A stretch of 64,000 bases of DNA from CAYMUL01 sp964393605 (lineage in GTDB: Bacteria > Bacteroidota > Ignavibacteria > Ignavibacteriales > Ignavibacteriaceae): NCBI GenBank assembly GCA_964393605.1, contig CAYMUL010000002.1, positions 62,001 to 126,000 of the forward strand, in the 5' to 3' direction. Position 1 is the stretch's first letter. Every line of letters starts with the position of its first letter. Below are positions 54,800 to 64,000 of this stretch, in pieces. The notes under the pieces were generated by a model. The model had not been told where the DNA came from, did no database searches, and saw only the letters and a list, made by a program, of their open reading frames with translations. A program made the position numbers and the translations under genes.

Positions 54800-56192
54800 A
54801 CTTCTACGGCTATTTTCTTCAAAGAGTATTAGGAAGGTTACTGTTTGGAATTTCGGAATATTTTTTCTGCTATTCCTGCTATTCAATCTTTTCACTTTCC
54901 AATATCTTTCTAATCTTTTAAATGAAAATCTCGATGTGCGGCTTCATGATGAAGTGGATAGAATAAAAAATTTTATTTCCGCCGAGAATAATGAAATTGT
55001 CATAAAAAATTTTGCGGAATTAAATGAAGTTGACTTCAACGAAGTTTCTCCGCGCTCATATTTTTTACAGATTTATGACGAGCGAGGCGAAATACTTATC
55101 GAAAGCCCTAACATCAATGCTTTCCCTACTTTACCAAAAAAATATTTTGATGAACTTCCCGTCGAATTTTACGAAACAATTGAAATCGGAAACACTTCGC
55201 TTCGCGTTCATTACGAATCCATTTTTTCTTCCGACAATAAATTAATTGCATATTTGCAGTTAGCCACTAATGCGGCTGAAACAGTTACAATCTTTACCGA
55301 CCTCCTCACTTTAAATTTGAAAATTCTTCCGCTCGCTATTTTACTTTTAATTCTTGCGAGCATTTTTGTCATCGGAAAAAATTATATGCCGATTGAAAAC
55401 ATCATCCAAGTCGCCGAAAAAATTTCTACTTCGGACCTGACGAGAAAAGTTGAAATTGATGTTGACGAAAAAGATATTTTAGGAAGATTGCGCGATACGC
55501 TGAATTCTTTGTTCGAAAGATTGCGCGATCAAATCTCTCAAATCTCGCAGTTCACTGATAACGCATCGCATCAATTGATGAACCCGCTCACTGCGGTAAA
55601 ATCGGAACTTGAATATATTTTGAAGAAGGAGCGCACAGAGGCAGAATACCGCGAGTCTTTAGAGATGCTGAACGTCCAAACAAACAAAATGATTTCAATC
55701 GTTAAAACGCTTTTGCAAATTTCCAAAACGGGAATCCAAGCCGACACAATTCGCGAACTCGTTGATGTTCCAAAAATTCTTAACGAAATTCTTTCGAACA
55801 TAAAGAGTGAACGAATACACTACCGCACCGGCAAATCCGTTTATATCAAGGGTGATAAAGAACTTTTGAAAATTGCTCTCGAAAATTTAATTGACAATGC
55901 TTTAAAATATTCTGACGATGAAGTTAAAATTGCTGTTGTAAAAGATGATGCTTTCGTTAATCTTCGGATAAGCGATAGTGGAATCGGAATTCCCGATTCG
56001 GAAAAAGAAAATATTTTTTCCCGCTTCTATCGTTCTTCCAACGCCGAAAATAAAGGTATTCATGGCTATGGACTCGGACTGAATTTATCAATGCACATCA
56101 TTACAAACATGAACGGAAAAATTTCTGTAACGGATAATCATCCACACGGAGCTGTCTTTACCGTGAAACTTCCGCTTCTTAAACTCGATTGA
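54792..56192 (+). CDS. Membrane sensor histidine kinase
   Basis: About 466 residues from a TTG at 54792 overlapping the regulator stop; a GTG at 54762 is an alternative. Two membrane helices (FGIFFLLFLLFNLFTFQYLS and LPLAILLLILASIFVI) flank a periplasmic sensor of about 130 residues; HAMP-like region; H box FTDNASHQLMNPLTAVKSEL (His in SHQLMNPL, variant of HELRTPL); N box LENLIDNALKYS; G1 ISDSGIGIP; F FSRFYRS; G2 GYGLGLNLS. Partner of the OmpR-type regulator upstream. Its signal is unknown. Confidence 0.88.
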   Translation: MIKLLRLFSSKSIRKVTVWNFGIFFLLFLLFNLFTFQYLSNLLNENLDVRLHDEVDRIKNFISAENNEIVIKNFAELNEVDFNEVSPRSYFLQIYDERGEILIESPNINAFPTLPKKYFDELPVEFYETIEIGNTSLRVHYESIFSSDNKLIAYLQLATNAAETVTIFTDLLTLNLKILPLAILLLILASIFVIGKNYMPIENIIQVAEKISTSDLTRKVEIDVDEKDILGRLRDTLNSLFERLRDQISQISQFTDNASHQLMNPLTAVKSELEYILKKERTEAEYRESLEMLNVQTNKMISIVKTLLQISKTGIQADTIRELVDVPKILNEILSNIKSERIHYRTGKSVYIKGDKELLKIALENLIDNALKYSDDEVKIAVVKDDAFVNLRISDSGIGIPDSEKENIFSRFYRSSNAENKGIHGYGLGLNLSMHIITNMNGKISVTDNHPHGAVFTVKLPLLKLD

Positions 56193-56198
56193 TTTTAA

Positions 56199-56927
56199 AT
56201 GTTCAACTACAAAATGCAGATTCAATATGACGGAACAAATTTTTGCGGTTGGCAATTTCAAAAAGAACAACGTTCAGTGCAGGGGGAAATCTCCTCCGCA
56301 TTAAAAACATTGTTGAAGGAAGAAATCATAATAACCGGCGCAGGCAGAACTGACGCGGGTGTGCACGCACTCGGACAGATCGCCAATTTTAGATTCGCTG
56401 ACGAACTGGATATTTATAAATTCAGTTATTCGCTCAATTCAATTCTTTCGAACGAGATCGTCATAAAAAAAATGGAGCGAGTTGAAGAAGATTTTAATGC
56501 AAGATTTTCTGCAACCTCACGAAGTTATTTCTATTTAATCAGCGAAGGTCACTCCCCTTTCTTCAATAAATTCAGCCACCAAATTTTTAGAAAACTTAAC
56601 TTGAAAAAATTGAATCAACTTTCCTCGTTTCTTTTAGGAGAAAAAGATTTCAGTAGTTTCAGTAAAAATATTTCCGAACAGGAAAAAACAATTTGCAACA
56701 TTAAAGAAATTCGCTGGACGCAGAGAGGTGAATTAATTTATTTCTTTATTGAAGCTGATCGATTTCTTCACGGAATGGTTCGCTCAATTGTCGGCACTTT
56801 GTTAAAACTGCACGATGACGAAAACGCTGATGAAAAAATAATTGATATAATTAATTCGAGATCGCGAAGTAACGCCGGAATTTCAGTTCATGCAAAAGGT
56901 TTATTTTTATTCAAAGTGAGATATTGA
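56199..56927 (+). CDS. truA: tRNA pseudouridine38-40 synthase
   Basis: 242 residues. The N-terminal IQYDGTNFCGWQFQKEQRSV and catalytic GAGRTDAGVHALGQ (Asp52), plus FLHGMVRSIVGTLL, identify TruA, which isomerises U38-U40 in the tRNA anticodon stem-loop. It follows the histidine kinase by 6 nt, and its stop overlaps the SDR gene start (TGATG). Confidence 0.94.
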   Translation: MFNYKMQIQYDGTNFCGWQFQKEQRSVQGEISSALKTLLKEEIIITGAGRTDAGVHALGQIANFRFADELDIYKFSYSLNSILSNEIVIKKMERVEEDFNARFSATSRSYFYLISEGHSPFFNKFSHQIFRKLNLKKLNQLSSFLLGEKDFSSFSKNISEQEKTICNIKEIRWTQRGELIYFFIEADRFLHGMVRSIVGTLLKLHDDENADEKIIDIINSRSRSNAGISVHAKGLFLFKVRY

Positions 56928-57679
56928 TGTTTGATTTCAAAAACAAAATAGTGTTAATCACCGGCGGTTCACGCGGAATCGGTGCGGCAACGGTGAAAAA
57001 ATTTGCGCAACTCGATGCAATAGTTTTTTTTACTTACAACAAAAATTTGCGCGAAGCGAAAAAAGTTCTCTCGGAATCAGAAGGAAAAAATGTTTTTGCA
57101 TTTCAAGTTTCGGCAACTGACGAAAAAAAAATTAATGCGACAATCAAAAATATTTTAAAACAGTTCGGAAAGATTGACGTACTTGTGAACAATCTCGGAA
57201 TTTGGGAATACGGCGAAGCCGATAAAATGTCTTTGAAAGATTGGCACAAAACCATACAAATCAATATTGACAGCATGTTTCTCTTTACAAAAGCTGTAAT
57301 TCCGTCGATGAAAAAAAATCGAAGCGGAAAAATTATTAACGTCTCATCAACTGCGGGGCAACGAGGCGAAGCATTTCATTCTCACTACGCCGCTTCAAAA
57401 GGTGCGATGATATCTTATACGAAATCACTTGCGGCAGAACTCGGCACACACAATATTAATGTAAATTCCGTTGCGCCGGGTTGGGTGATGACTGAAATGT
57501 CCGGCTTTGTTTTTGAAAACGATAAAGAGGAAAAAGTAATTCTATCTGCTATTCCGCTCGGAAGAATTGCAACCGCCGATGATGTTGCCGGTTCAATTTT
57601 ATTTTTGGCGTCTGAACTCGCACGACACATTACGGGAGAAATTTTGAACGTCAATGGCGGAAGTGTTTTATGCGGCTAA
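56927..57679 (+). CDS. Short-chain dehydrogenase/reductase
   Basis: About 250 residues. Rossmann fold with LITGGSRGIGAATVKKF, NNLGIW (NNAG-like), SSTAG and catalytic HYAASKGAMISYTKSLA (Tyr-x-x-x-Lys), ending LNVNGGSVL. It resembles 3-oxoacyl-ACP reductase (FabG) or other NAD(P)H oxidoreductases; the substrate is not certain. Start ATG overlaps the truA stop by 1 nt. Confidence 0.9.
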   Translation: MFDFKNKIVLITGGSRGIGAATVKKFAQLDAIVFFTYNKNLREAKKVLSESEGKNVFAFQVSATDEKKINATIKNILKQFGKIDVLVNNLGIWEYGEADKMSLKDWHKTIQINIDSMFLFTKAVIPSMKKNRSGKIINVSSTAGQRGEAFHSHYAASKGAMISYTKSLAAELGTHNINVNSVAPGWVMTEMSGFVFENDKEEKVILSAIPLGRIATADDVAGSILFLASELARHITGEILNVNGGSVLCG

Positions 57680-57777
57680 TTTACATTTCAAACAGTTGAA
57701 CAAAAAAAAGATTTGAGAATATTTTTTCCGCTCATAAATTTACCCGCGATATTTTGAATTAAAGTTAAAGGAATAAA

Positions 57778-58299
57778 ATGGAATTCATCGCTCAGTTTCA
57801 CCCGAAGGTTGTACATTTTGCAATTGCGTTGCTGTTAGTTTATGCACTGCTTGAAGCAATCGGAGCAATTCTTAAAAAAGATTTTTTTACGAACGCCGCA
57901 TTTGTCATACTTATTTTAGGCTTGCTCGGCGGATTCGCTTCCCTCATTACTGGCGAACAAGCCGCGCAAGTTGCGGAAAAGTGGGATGACATTGGAACCG
58001 ATGTAATTATTCCTTTCAATGCAATTGAAGAGCATGAAAGTTATGCGACAATAACTTTCTTTTATTTTTTAGGGATGACAATTCTAAGAACTTTCTTCGC
58101 AATTAATTTTCAGAAAAAGAAAAAGTGGAGCGAGCATTTCAATAAAGTTCGGTATGGTTTTGTAGTGCTGGCAATCATCGGCTGCTACTTTGTTTATGAA
58201 ACAGGTGAACACGGCGGGAAACTTGTTTATAAACATGGCGTCGGCACCGATTTGATTAAACCCGAAGAAGCTCCATCACTATTCCCCGATAACGATTGA
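57778..58299 (+). CDS. DUF2231 membrane protein
   Basis: 173 residues. FIAQFHPKVVHFAIALLLVY then a second hydrophobic helix and EEHESYATITFFYFLG match DUF2231, with conserved His near the first helix. Four membrane helices are likely. Members are unassigned; some occur near cytochromes or thiol oxidases. The next gene overlaps its stop codon (ATTGA). Confidence 0.85.
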   Translation: MEFIAQFHPKVVHFAIALLLVYALLEAIGAILKKDFFTNAAFVILILGLLGGFASLITGEQAAQVAEKWDDIGTDVIIPFNAIEEHESYATITFFYFLGMTILRTFFAINFQKKKKWSEHFNKVRYGFVVLAIIGCYFVYETGEHGGKLVYKHGVGTDLIKPEEAPSLFPDND

Positions 58300-59078
58300 A
58301 AAAATTTTTCCCTCTACTGATCGGAAGTTTGTTGCTAATTAATATCTGCGGATTTTTATCAGAATTATTTGAACTGAATTTCTTCATAATTTTGTTGGGA
58401 TTCAGATTTCATTTCTCCGTTTTAATTTTTGCCGCGTTTATTTTTATGTTTAGAAAAGAATTTGATGTCAGACCAATTTTGTTGAATAAGAATTTTACAA
58501 AATCATGGCAAACGTTTTTGTTGACACTGCTTCCAATATTGATTTTAGCGGCGACGGCGTATCTTCTCGGATTCGTCAAGTATAAAGAACCGGAATATTT
58601 TTTCGAACTCGGTTTGAGTAGTTTGATCGATCTTCCAATCTATTTCATTTGGAATCTTCCGCAATTAATAATTTTATTTTTGTGGTTTGAACTCATCTCA
58701 AAAAAAATAAATAATAATTTTCTTTTCCTAATTGCGCCGACAATTCTGCTGTACAAAATAATTCCGACCGGCGATGCTGAGTTCAATTTGATTCAAGCAA
58801 CGGAAATTTTCGCGGCGTCATTTCTATTCGCACTTCTTTTCAAAAAAGAAAAAAATATTTACACACGCACGATTGTTGCTTTCGTTGCGGTGTGGTTGAT
58901 TGTTCTGCTTCACGGCTCGAATGATAGCACCGTTATAAAAATTTTTCTCGCCTCGCAATATGAATCGTGGGAAGGATTTTTATTTGAAGCTAAAACTGAA
59001 GCGGCTTACATTTCATTAGTTTCATTTCTCGTCTGCTCGTTTCTATTTCTCAAAAAAGAAGTAAAGGAAAATATCTGA
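58296..59078 (+). CDS. Hypothetical multi-helix membrane protein
   Basis: 260 residues from a TTG overlapping the DUF2231 stop. About eight hydrophobic segments such as FFIILLGFRFHFSVLIFAAF and LLTLLPILILAATAYLLGFV. No family was recognised; a distant CPBP-like fold is possible but key residues were not found. Confidence 0.65.
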   Translation: MKKFFPLLIGSLLLINICGFLSELFELNFFIILLGFRFHFSVLIFAAFIFMFRKEFDVRPILLNKNFTKSWQTFLLTLLPILILAATAYLLGFVKYKEPEYFFELGLSSLIDLPIYFIWNLPQLIILFLWFELISKKINNNFLFLIAPTILLYKIIPTGDAEFNLIQATEIFAASFLFALLFKKEKNIYTRTIVAFVAVWLIVLLHGSNDSTVIKIFLASQYESWEGFLFEAKTEAAYISLVSFLVCSFLFLKKEVKENI

Positions 59079-59143
59079 ACTGAAAGATTTTTTTAATATT
59101 TTACGATTGAAGTCTGAACGAATAATCAAATAATTTTTACGGA

Positions 59144-59734
59144 ATGAAAAAAAAATTTTTAATCATACTCATCATTGCAAGTGCGCAAGTGTTTGGAGAA
59201 AAACTCCCCGCCGATAAAGCTCGCGGATTGTTTGTTGCAATTGGAGTTGGTCCACGTTTGCCCGCGCTGGAGTTCAGCAGTTCATCATTTCTCGGTTACG
59301 GTTTTGAAGTTGAACTTTCCTACACAGACAATTCATATCTACCGGTTTTTCTTTTTGGCAAAATCGGATACTGTCAATTTCCCGGTTCGCAGGATTTATA
59401 TCAGCGAACAGATTATTCTAATTTTTCTACAGCAATGATTCCGTTTGCAGTTGGAGTCCGATATTATCTTCCGCCGGTTCTCGAAAACATCGTGTTGATT
59501 ATTCCGAATGTGGAAATGTCGTTGTTGTTCGGGCTTTATGAACGGCTTCATCAATTTAAAGCCGGTTCACTCAAAAGCAATTTTATTGAAGATGGATCGA
59601 AGTTTGGTTTAAGTTTCGGCGCGGGTGCAAGCATGTTTTTGCTGGAAGTGAACGGCGCTTATAATTATTTTTTGAATAACCAATATTTATCATTTGATAT
59701 TAAAGTGCGCCTGCCGCTCTTTATCAGTATTTAA
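59144..59734 (+). CDS. Hypothetical small outer-membrane barrel protein
   Basis: 196 residues, signal peptide MKKKFLIILIIASAQVFGE. Glycine- and aromatic-rich alternating strands (GLFVAIGVGPRLPALEFS, MIPFAVGVRYYLPPV, KFGLSFGAGASMFLLEVNGA) suggest an eight-stranded barrel. No family recognised. It ends 9 nt before the enoyl-CoA hydratase gene. Confidence 0.65.
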   Translation: MKKKFLIILIIASAQVFGEKLPADKARGLFVAIGVGPRLPALEFSSSSFLGYGFEVELSYTDNSYLPVFLFGKIGYCQFPGSQDLYQRTDYSNFSTAMIPFAVGVRYYLPPVLENIVLIIPNVEMSLLFGLYERLHQFKAGSLKSNFIEDGSKFGLSFGAGASMFLLEVNGAYNYFLNNQYLSFDIKVRLPLFISI

Positions 59735-59743
59735 AGGAAAAAA

Positions 59744-60526
59744 ATGTCTTATAAAAATTTATTACTTGAAAAAAAAAATAATGTCGCATTCGTAACGATT
59801 AATCGTCCCGAAAAAATGAATGCGCTCAACTACGAAACACTCGATGAAATTCAAAAAATATTTGAAGAACTGAAAAGCAGAGAAGAAATTCGTTGTGTTG
59901 TAATTACGGGTGCGGGAGAAAAAGCATTCGTCGCGGGCGCGGATATAAAAGAACTCGCGCAACTCGATGTAATAAAAGGAAATGATTTTGCACTTCGCGG
60001 ACAAAAAATTTTTTCGGCAATAGAAAAATTTGACAAACCAGTAATAGCGGCAATTAACGGCTTCACACTTGGCGGCGGTGCCGAGCTTGCGTGGTCATGT
60101 CATATTCGCATCGCATCCGAAAATGCGAAATTCGGTCAGCCGGAAGTTAATCTCGGAATCATTCCCGGCTACGGCGGTACGCAAAGAATGTCCCGATTGA
60201 TAAATGCCGGGCGCGCACTTGAATATATTTTAACCGGTGATATGATTGATGCGAATGAAGCGTTCCGGTTGGGATTGGTCAGCAAAGTTGTACCGCAATC
60301 TGATTTGATGAATACGGCAACAACGCTCGCAGAAAAGATCGCATCGAAGCCGGCACTTGCAGTCAAATACTCACTCAACGCGGTGCAATCGATTTATGAA
60401 AATTCTTTATCCGAAGGATTGAATTACGAGGCTTCACTCTTCGCATTGAGCTGCGGTACAAATGATTTTAAAGAAGGAACTTCCGCATTCCTTGAAAAAC
60501 GAAAAGCAAATTTTTCTCATTCATAA
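59744..60526 (+). CDS. Enoyl-CoA hydratase/isomerase
   Basis: 260 residues of the crotonase family. Oxyanion-hole segment VITGAGEKAFVAGADIKEL, then NGFTLGGGAELAWSCHIRIA and FGQPEVNLGIIPGYGGTQRM, with both catalytic glutamates seen (Glu in GGGAELA, Glu in QPEVNLG). It hydrates 2-enoyl-CoA in beta-oxidation or butanoate metabolism. Confidence 0.92.
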   Translation: MSYKNLLLEKKNNVAFVTINRPEKMNALNYETLDEIQKIFEELKSREEIRCVVITGAGEKAFVAGADIKELAQLDVIKGNDFALRGQKIFSAIEKFDKPVIAAINGFTLGGGAELAWSCHIRIASENAKFGQPEVNLGIIPGYGGTQRMSRLINAGRALEYILTGDMIDANEAFRLGLVSKVVPQSDLMNTATTLAEKIASKPALAVKYSLNAVQSIYENSLSEGLNYEASLFALSCGTNDFKEGTSAFLEKRKANFSHS

Positions 60527-60535
60527 ATCTTCCCA

Positions 60536-61543
60536 TTGAAAAAAATAAATCGACAGCGAATTGTAAAATTACTTTTCGCCGTGGCAGTTATCGAAATATT
60601 GTTTTTAATCTTCACTACTTTTATAAACAAAAAAGAAGTTGGCGATACGCAATTTGAAATGAGCGCGCTTCAGATTGACAGCACTCTAAAATTCGCATTC
60701 GAAGAATTTAATCTGGGTGAAAATTTAGTTGGAGGAAAATCGGCAAAAAAGTTTGGGAATGATTCACTTCTTTATAATTATGCGATTACACTCCCGGGAG
60801 ATGTATCTCTCTTAAAGTTTCTCGAATATCTCAACGAAATTTTTCCTTCTGAAAAAGTAATACTCGAAACTCGTGAAGCGATAATAAATCAACAGATGAG
60901 CATCGGCTTTTATTCGTCGGGATTTCTCAAAGTTTTTGCCGAAATAAAATATGACAAAACTCTTCTCCGCAATACCGGCGAAGCCGCGTTACTATTGACT
61001 AATCTCGATATTGAAGATTCATCGAGTGTTACGGCATTTCTTATTGAACCTGAAAAATTTACTTTTCTCTTCCCTCCTTCCGAAAGAATAAAAAAAATTA
61101 GCGGGGAAATTATTTCTTCCGGGAAAAGTTATGAATTAATTTTGACAAACAGTATCGGCGAATTGAAATATCGAGTTGATCCTGCTTACTCAATGGCACG
61201 ATTGAAAGCCACAGCCGCAAATTTGAGGAACGAATTTCCCGCTAAAAATTTGATCATAGTCGATGAAGAAATTTCCACCAACAAAATTTTCTTCGGAAAT
61301 CTTAAAAATATTTTTGCACACGTAAAGTTCGAATTGATTCCCAAAAAAACTTTTTTGTCGTTCGAAAGTTTTATAGGGATGAACGACTCATTAATATTTC
61401 ACAATCTTTTAAGCGAAGTGAAAAAGAAAAAGCAATTGCAATTAACGTTCACAACCGAAAACTTAAATGATTTGACGCGGCAGATTCGCAGACTCAAAAT
61501 GCGAGGTGTGAAAACTACTTTTTACTTTCCCTCGAAAGATTAA
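60536..61543 (+). CDS. Hypothetical membrane-anchored protein
   Basis: 335 residues from a TTG start 10 nt after the hydratase stop. One N-terminal membrane helix (IVKLLFAVAVIEILFLIFTT) is followed by a soluble alpha/beta region. The C-terminal part, VKKKKQLQLTFTTENLNDLT then IRRLKMRGVKTTFYFPS, resembles the end of a divergent polysaccharide-deacetylase-like or coiled-coil regulator, but this is not convincing. Function unknown. Confidence 0.55.
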   Translation: MKKINRQRIVKLLFAVAVIEILFLIFTTFINKKEVGDTQFEMSALQIDSTLKFAFEEFNLGENLVGGKSAKKFGNDSLLYNYAITLPGDVSLLKFLEYLNEIFPSEKVILETREAIINQQMSIGFYSSGFLKVFAEIKYDKTLLRNTGEAALLLTNLDIEDSSSVTAFLIEPEKFTFLFPPSERIKKISGEIISSGKSYELILTNSIGELKYRVDPAYSMARLKATAANLRNEFPAKNLIIVDEEISTNKIFFGNLKNIFAHVKFELIPKKTFLSFESFIGMNDSLIFHNLLSEVKKKKQLQLTFTTENLNDLTRQIRRLKMRGVKTTFYFPSKD

Positions 61544-61545
61544 AA

Positions 61546-62901
61546 TCAGAAGTCCAGTTGCTCTTCGACTAACTGCCAATCGTTCGCTATATTTTTCTCA
61601 AGCGACTTTTTAATCCGTTTCGAATCTCCAACTAAAACGATGATATCTTCAAATCGAAAATCTTCATCGATCGTTTTTATAATTTTCTCCTTCGTTACGG
61701 ATTCGATTTCTGAATTATACTTTTCGAGATAATCGTTCGTTAGCTTGTAAATAAAAGCTGAACCCAACCAATTTACAATCTGCGAGTTGGTTTCAAACGC
61801 CAGCGGAAATCTTCTTACGATTGAATCTTTCGCAAATTTAATTTCCTCGTCGGTTATTGTTTGAGCGAGCAATTTTTTTTCACGAATGATTTCATCCATT
61901 GCTCGTGCGGAATTATCAACATCTACCGAAGTCGCAATCTGGAAATATGAAGCGTTCATAAAATAATTAAAACTGCTTCGGATACCGTAAGTCAATCCAA
62001 GTTTCTCGCGAAGGTTCAAATTCAATCTACTTGAAAATTGTCCGCCCAAAATAAAATTGACAATTTGTCTCGCATAAAAATTATTTTCATTTCTAATCTG
62101 AACTTGCACACCAAGACGCAACTCTACTTGTGGCGAATCAACTTTGTGATGAACAAATATTTTTTTGTTTTCAACCTCGCCGCAATGCAACTTAAATCGC
62201 TTGCACTCCCTACTTGTAGCAAGAATAGATGAGTCGAGTTTTGATTTCAATTCATCACGATCGATATCGCCGCAACAAAAAATCGAGACTGTCGAATTTT
62301 TGAAGTTGTCCTCATAAAAATTCTTTACATCGTCCAATTGTAAAGTTGAGATATCAGTTGAAACACCGGCGGAAAATTGGCTATACATTTTTTGGGATAC
62401 AAAAATTTTCTTTTCAAATAATACATCGGCGATTATTTCCGGATCATCCCGATGTTGTTGAAGCGTAACAAGAATTCTGTTCTTCTCTCTCTCAAAATCT
62501 TTATTGTGGAAGTGAGGTTCATTTAAAATCATTTTAAGAATTGAAAGAGATTGATCTAAGTTTTCTTTCAAACAAAGCAAAGAAGCAGTGATAAAATCAT
62601 GATTGCAATAAATTCGGATTGAAGTTCCGAGTCTTTCAAGTTGGTCACTTAATTGCAAAGCATCCATGTTGCCCGCACCCTCGTCAATCAATGCCGCAAA
62701 GAGGTTTGCCAATCCTTTTTTTCCTGCCGGATCAAAGTTACTGCCGCAATTAAAAAGTAGCTGCATCTGCACAATCGGGATTTTTTTCTTTTCAACAAAA
62801 AATAATTCAGCATTATTTGCCAATTTAATTTTTGTGAATTTGGGAAAAGTAAAATTAATTTTTTCGTCTATCGGAGGGAGAATGTTTCTATCAAATTTCA
62901 T
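61546..62901 (-). CDS. M16-type peptidase-like subunit (zinc site absent)
   Basis: 451 residues of the pitrilysin/M16 fold. Where HxxEH is expected (HLLEH in active members) this protein reads GLANLFAALIDEG, lacking the histidines. The late RLNLNLREKLGLTYGIRSSF keeps the Arg/Tyr substrate-grip pair of the partner subunit. It is 4 nt after the adjacent M16 gene, so the two probably make an active/inactive heterodimer as in mitochondrial processing peptidase. Confidence 0.85.
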   Translation of the reverse strand: MKFDRNILPPIDEKINFTFPKFTKIKLANNAELFFVEKKKIPIVQMQLLFNCGSNFDPAGKKGLANLFAALIDEGAGNMDALQLSDQLERLGTSIRIYCNHDFITASLLCLKENLDQSLSILKMILNEPHFHNKDFEREKNRILVTLQQHRDDPEIIADVLFEKKIFVSQKMYSQFSAGVSTDISTLQLDDVKNFYEDNFKNSTVSIFCCGDIDRDELKSKLDSSILATSRECKRFKLHCGEVENKKIFVHHKVDSPQVELRLGVQVQIRNENNFYARQIVNFILGGQFSSRLNLNLREKLGLTYGIRSSFNYFMNASYFQIATSVDVDNSARAMDEIIREKKLLAQTITDEEIKFAKDSIVRRFPLAFETNSQIVNWLGSAFIYKLTNDYLEKYNSEIESVTKEKIIKTIDEDFRFEDIIVLVGDSKRIKKSLEKNIANDWQLVEEQLDF

Positions 62902-62905
62902 AATA

Positions 62906-64000
62906 TTATTTTGGGTTGATTATCAATTTCAAATAAGGTTTTGTAAAATATTTTTTGGCGACATTTAATAAATCATCTTTCGAAACAGAATTATATCTTT
63001 CAATATCTTTTGAAAAATAATCGGGTTCGTCGAGATAAAAATTGTAGTGATTTAATTGGTCGGCAACCACATCAAGATTTTGAATCGAGTAGATGAACGA
63101 AGCTTTTATGCTGTTCGTGATTCTTGTAATTTCATTTTCATCGATGCAATTCTTAATAAGTTTTTCAATTTCAGAAAAAATTTGCGCCTCAATAAAATCA
63201 ATTGTTTGTCCGGGTTTGAGTGTCGCCATTATCACGAACATCCCATCATGCTTTCCAGAAAAATGTAGCGCACCAACTCCCTGCACAAATTGATTTTCGA
63301 TCATGAGGAGTTTATTCAATCTGCTATTTTTTGAGCCGGCGATAATTTGCGAAAGTATATCGAGTGCCGCATCGTATTCAGAGAAACATTTTTCCGTTTG
63401 CCATGCGTAATAAACACGCGGCAGTTGAACGTTATCGGTCATCTCTATAATTTTATTTTCTGCGAGTTCACGAGGATAGTTGTATCGCGTCTCCGGTTCA
63501 CTATTCCTTATTATTTCAGAAAAATATTTTTCGATTAAATTTTTTGTCTTCAGAATATCGAAACTACCTGCAATTACAAGCGAGGCGTTTGAAACAGAAT
63601 AGTGTGACGTGAAAAAATTTTGTACATCCTTTAAGTTGTATGATTTTATGTCCTCCATCCATCCGATTGTCGGAGTTGAATAAGGATGCCCCGGCGAAAA
63701 TAAATTTTTTAGCAACGTTTCGAATGCTCTACCATAAGGTTGATTATCGTAACGTTCTAAACGCTCATTTGCCACAACATCTTTTTGGTTTTGCAACTTC
63801 TCTTCGTCAAGAGCGGCAAGTAAAAATCCCAGCCGATCGGATTCCAACCACAAAGCGTGTTCAAGAAAATTGGAAGGAACTTTCTCGAAATAATTTGTTC
63901 TGTCAAAACTTGTTGAAGCGTTCAATGTTCCTCCCGCTTCCTGAATAATTTTGAAGTGCATTCCTTTCTGAACATGCTTTGACCCTTGAAACATCATATG
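62906..64000 (-). CDS. M16 family zinc peptidase, N-terminus off window
   Basis: The frame is open to the right edge. The first visible codons read HMMFQGSKHV, the last His plus MMFQGS of an HxxEHMMFQGS zinc motif, whose other residues are outside. Later, DKEKLQNQ-like AALDEEKLQNQKDVVANERL supplies the Glu ligand region. It is the catalytic-type M16 subunit, placed before the inactive-type one. About 60-90 residues are missing at the N-terminus. Confidence 0.88.
   Translation of the reverse strand, partial: HMMFQGSKHVQKGMHFKIIQEAGGTLNASTSFDRTNYFEKVPSNFLEHALWLESDRLGFLLAALDEEKLQNQKDVVANERLERYDNQPYGRAFETLLKNLFSPGHPYSTPTIGWMEDIKSYNLKDVQNFFTSHYSVSNASLVIAGSFDILKTKNLIEKYFSEIIRNSEPETRYNYPRELAENKIIEMTDNVQLPRVYYAWQTEKCFSEYDAALDILSQIIAGSKNSRLNKLLMIENQFVQGVGALHFSGKHDGMFVIMATLKPGQTIDFIEAQIFSEIEKLIKNCIDENEITRITNSIKASFIYSIQNLDVVADQLNHYNFYLDEPDYFSKDIERYNSVSKDDLLNVAKKYFTKPYLKLIINPK

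Overview
The window looks like an AT-rich chromosomal contig from the Bacteroidota/Ignavibacteria side of the FCB group, probably an uncultured Ignavibacteriales-type organism. Three things point there. Seven proteins end in the type IX secretion (T9SS) sorting domain with the NYPNPFNPST-type signature or a variant of it. PorV and TonB receptors with a carboxypeptidase-like N-terminal domain are present. At least two promoters match the Bacteroidota pattern TTTG-N19-21-TAnnTTTG. TTG start codons appear to be common. A run of 100 N at 4208-4307 shows that this is a scaffold built from short reads. The assignment is an inference from gene content; no 16S or tRNA gene was seen.

Layout. 1-330: start of a DNA methyltransferase that runs off the left edge. 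332-3720: TonB receptor and a surface protein. 3721-4503: repeat-filled spacer with a 202-bp tandem repeat broken by the gap. 4504-9247: DUF2400-type protein, a BPL_N-like lipoprotein and a 1040-aa beta-helix T9SS protein. 9306-12864: hicB with a broken hicA, then pdxJ, a CPBP protease-like protein, an EamA transporter and nth. 13023-15160: defence-type debris (DUF1016 nuclease with in-frame palindromic repeats, a truncated type III-like methyltransferase, a broken GxxExxY gene). 15346-22907: TonB receptor, 1200-aa secreted protein and PorV-like protein in one operon. 23180-25781: glmM and an AAA/DUF4143 ATPase flanked by palindromes. 25978-30883: operon bshB1-pfkB-mtnA-recO-degQ with a terminator. 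31555-41636: lipoprotein/barrel pair and four T9SS proteins. 41829-51286: barrel-associated protein, mtaB, rpsA, cmk, dnaX, fRMsr and lon, all on the minus strand. 51422-56192: inositol monophosphatase, an octaheme T9SS cytochrome and a divergent two-component system. 56199-61543: truA, SDR, small membrane and envelope proteins and an enoyl-CoA hydratase. 61546-64000: a pair of M16 peptidases.

Functionally the window mixes ordinary housekeeping (translation, replication, cell-wall sugar synthesis, B6, bacillithiol, proteolysis) with a large investment in the outer surface: TonB receptors, PorV and secreted multi-domain proteins. No single textbook new system is evident. The points most worth a second look are: the in-frame palindromic repeats in the DUF1016 nuclease; the hairpin-bracketed AAA/DUF4143 gene; the broken hicA toxin beside an intact hicB; the tandem paralogues with a conserved CVCH motif; the palindrome captured inside a T9SS domain; and the rpsA terminator that runs into the mtaB start codon.
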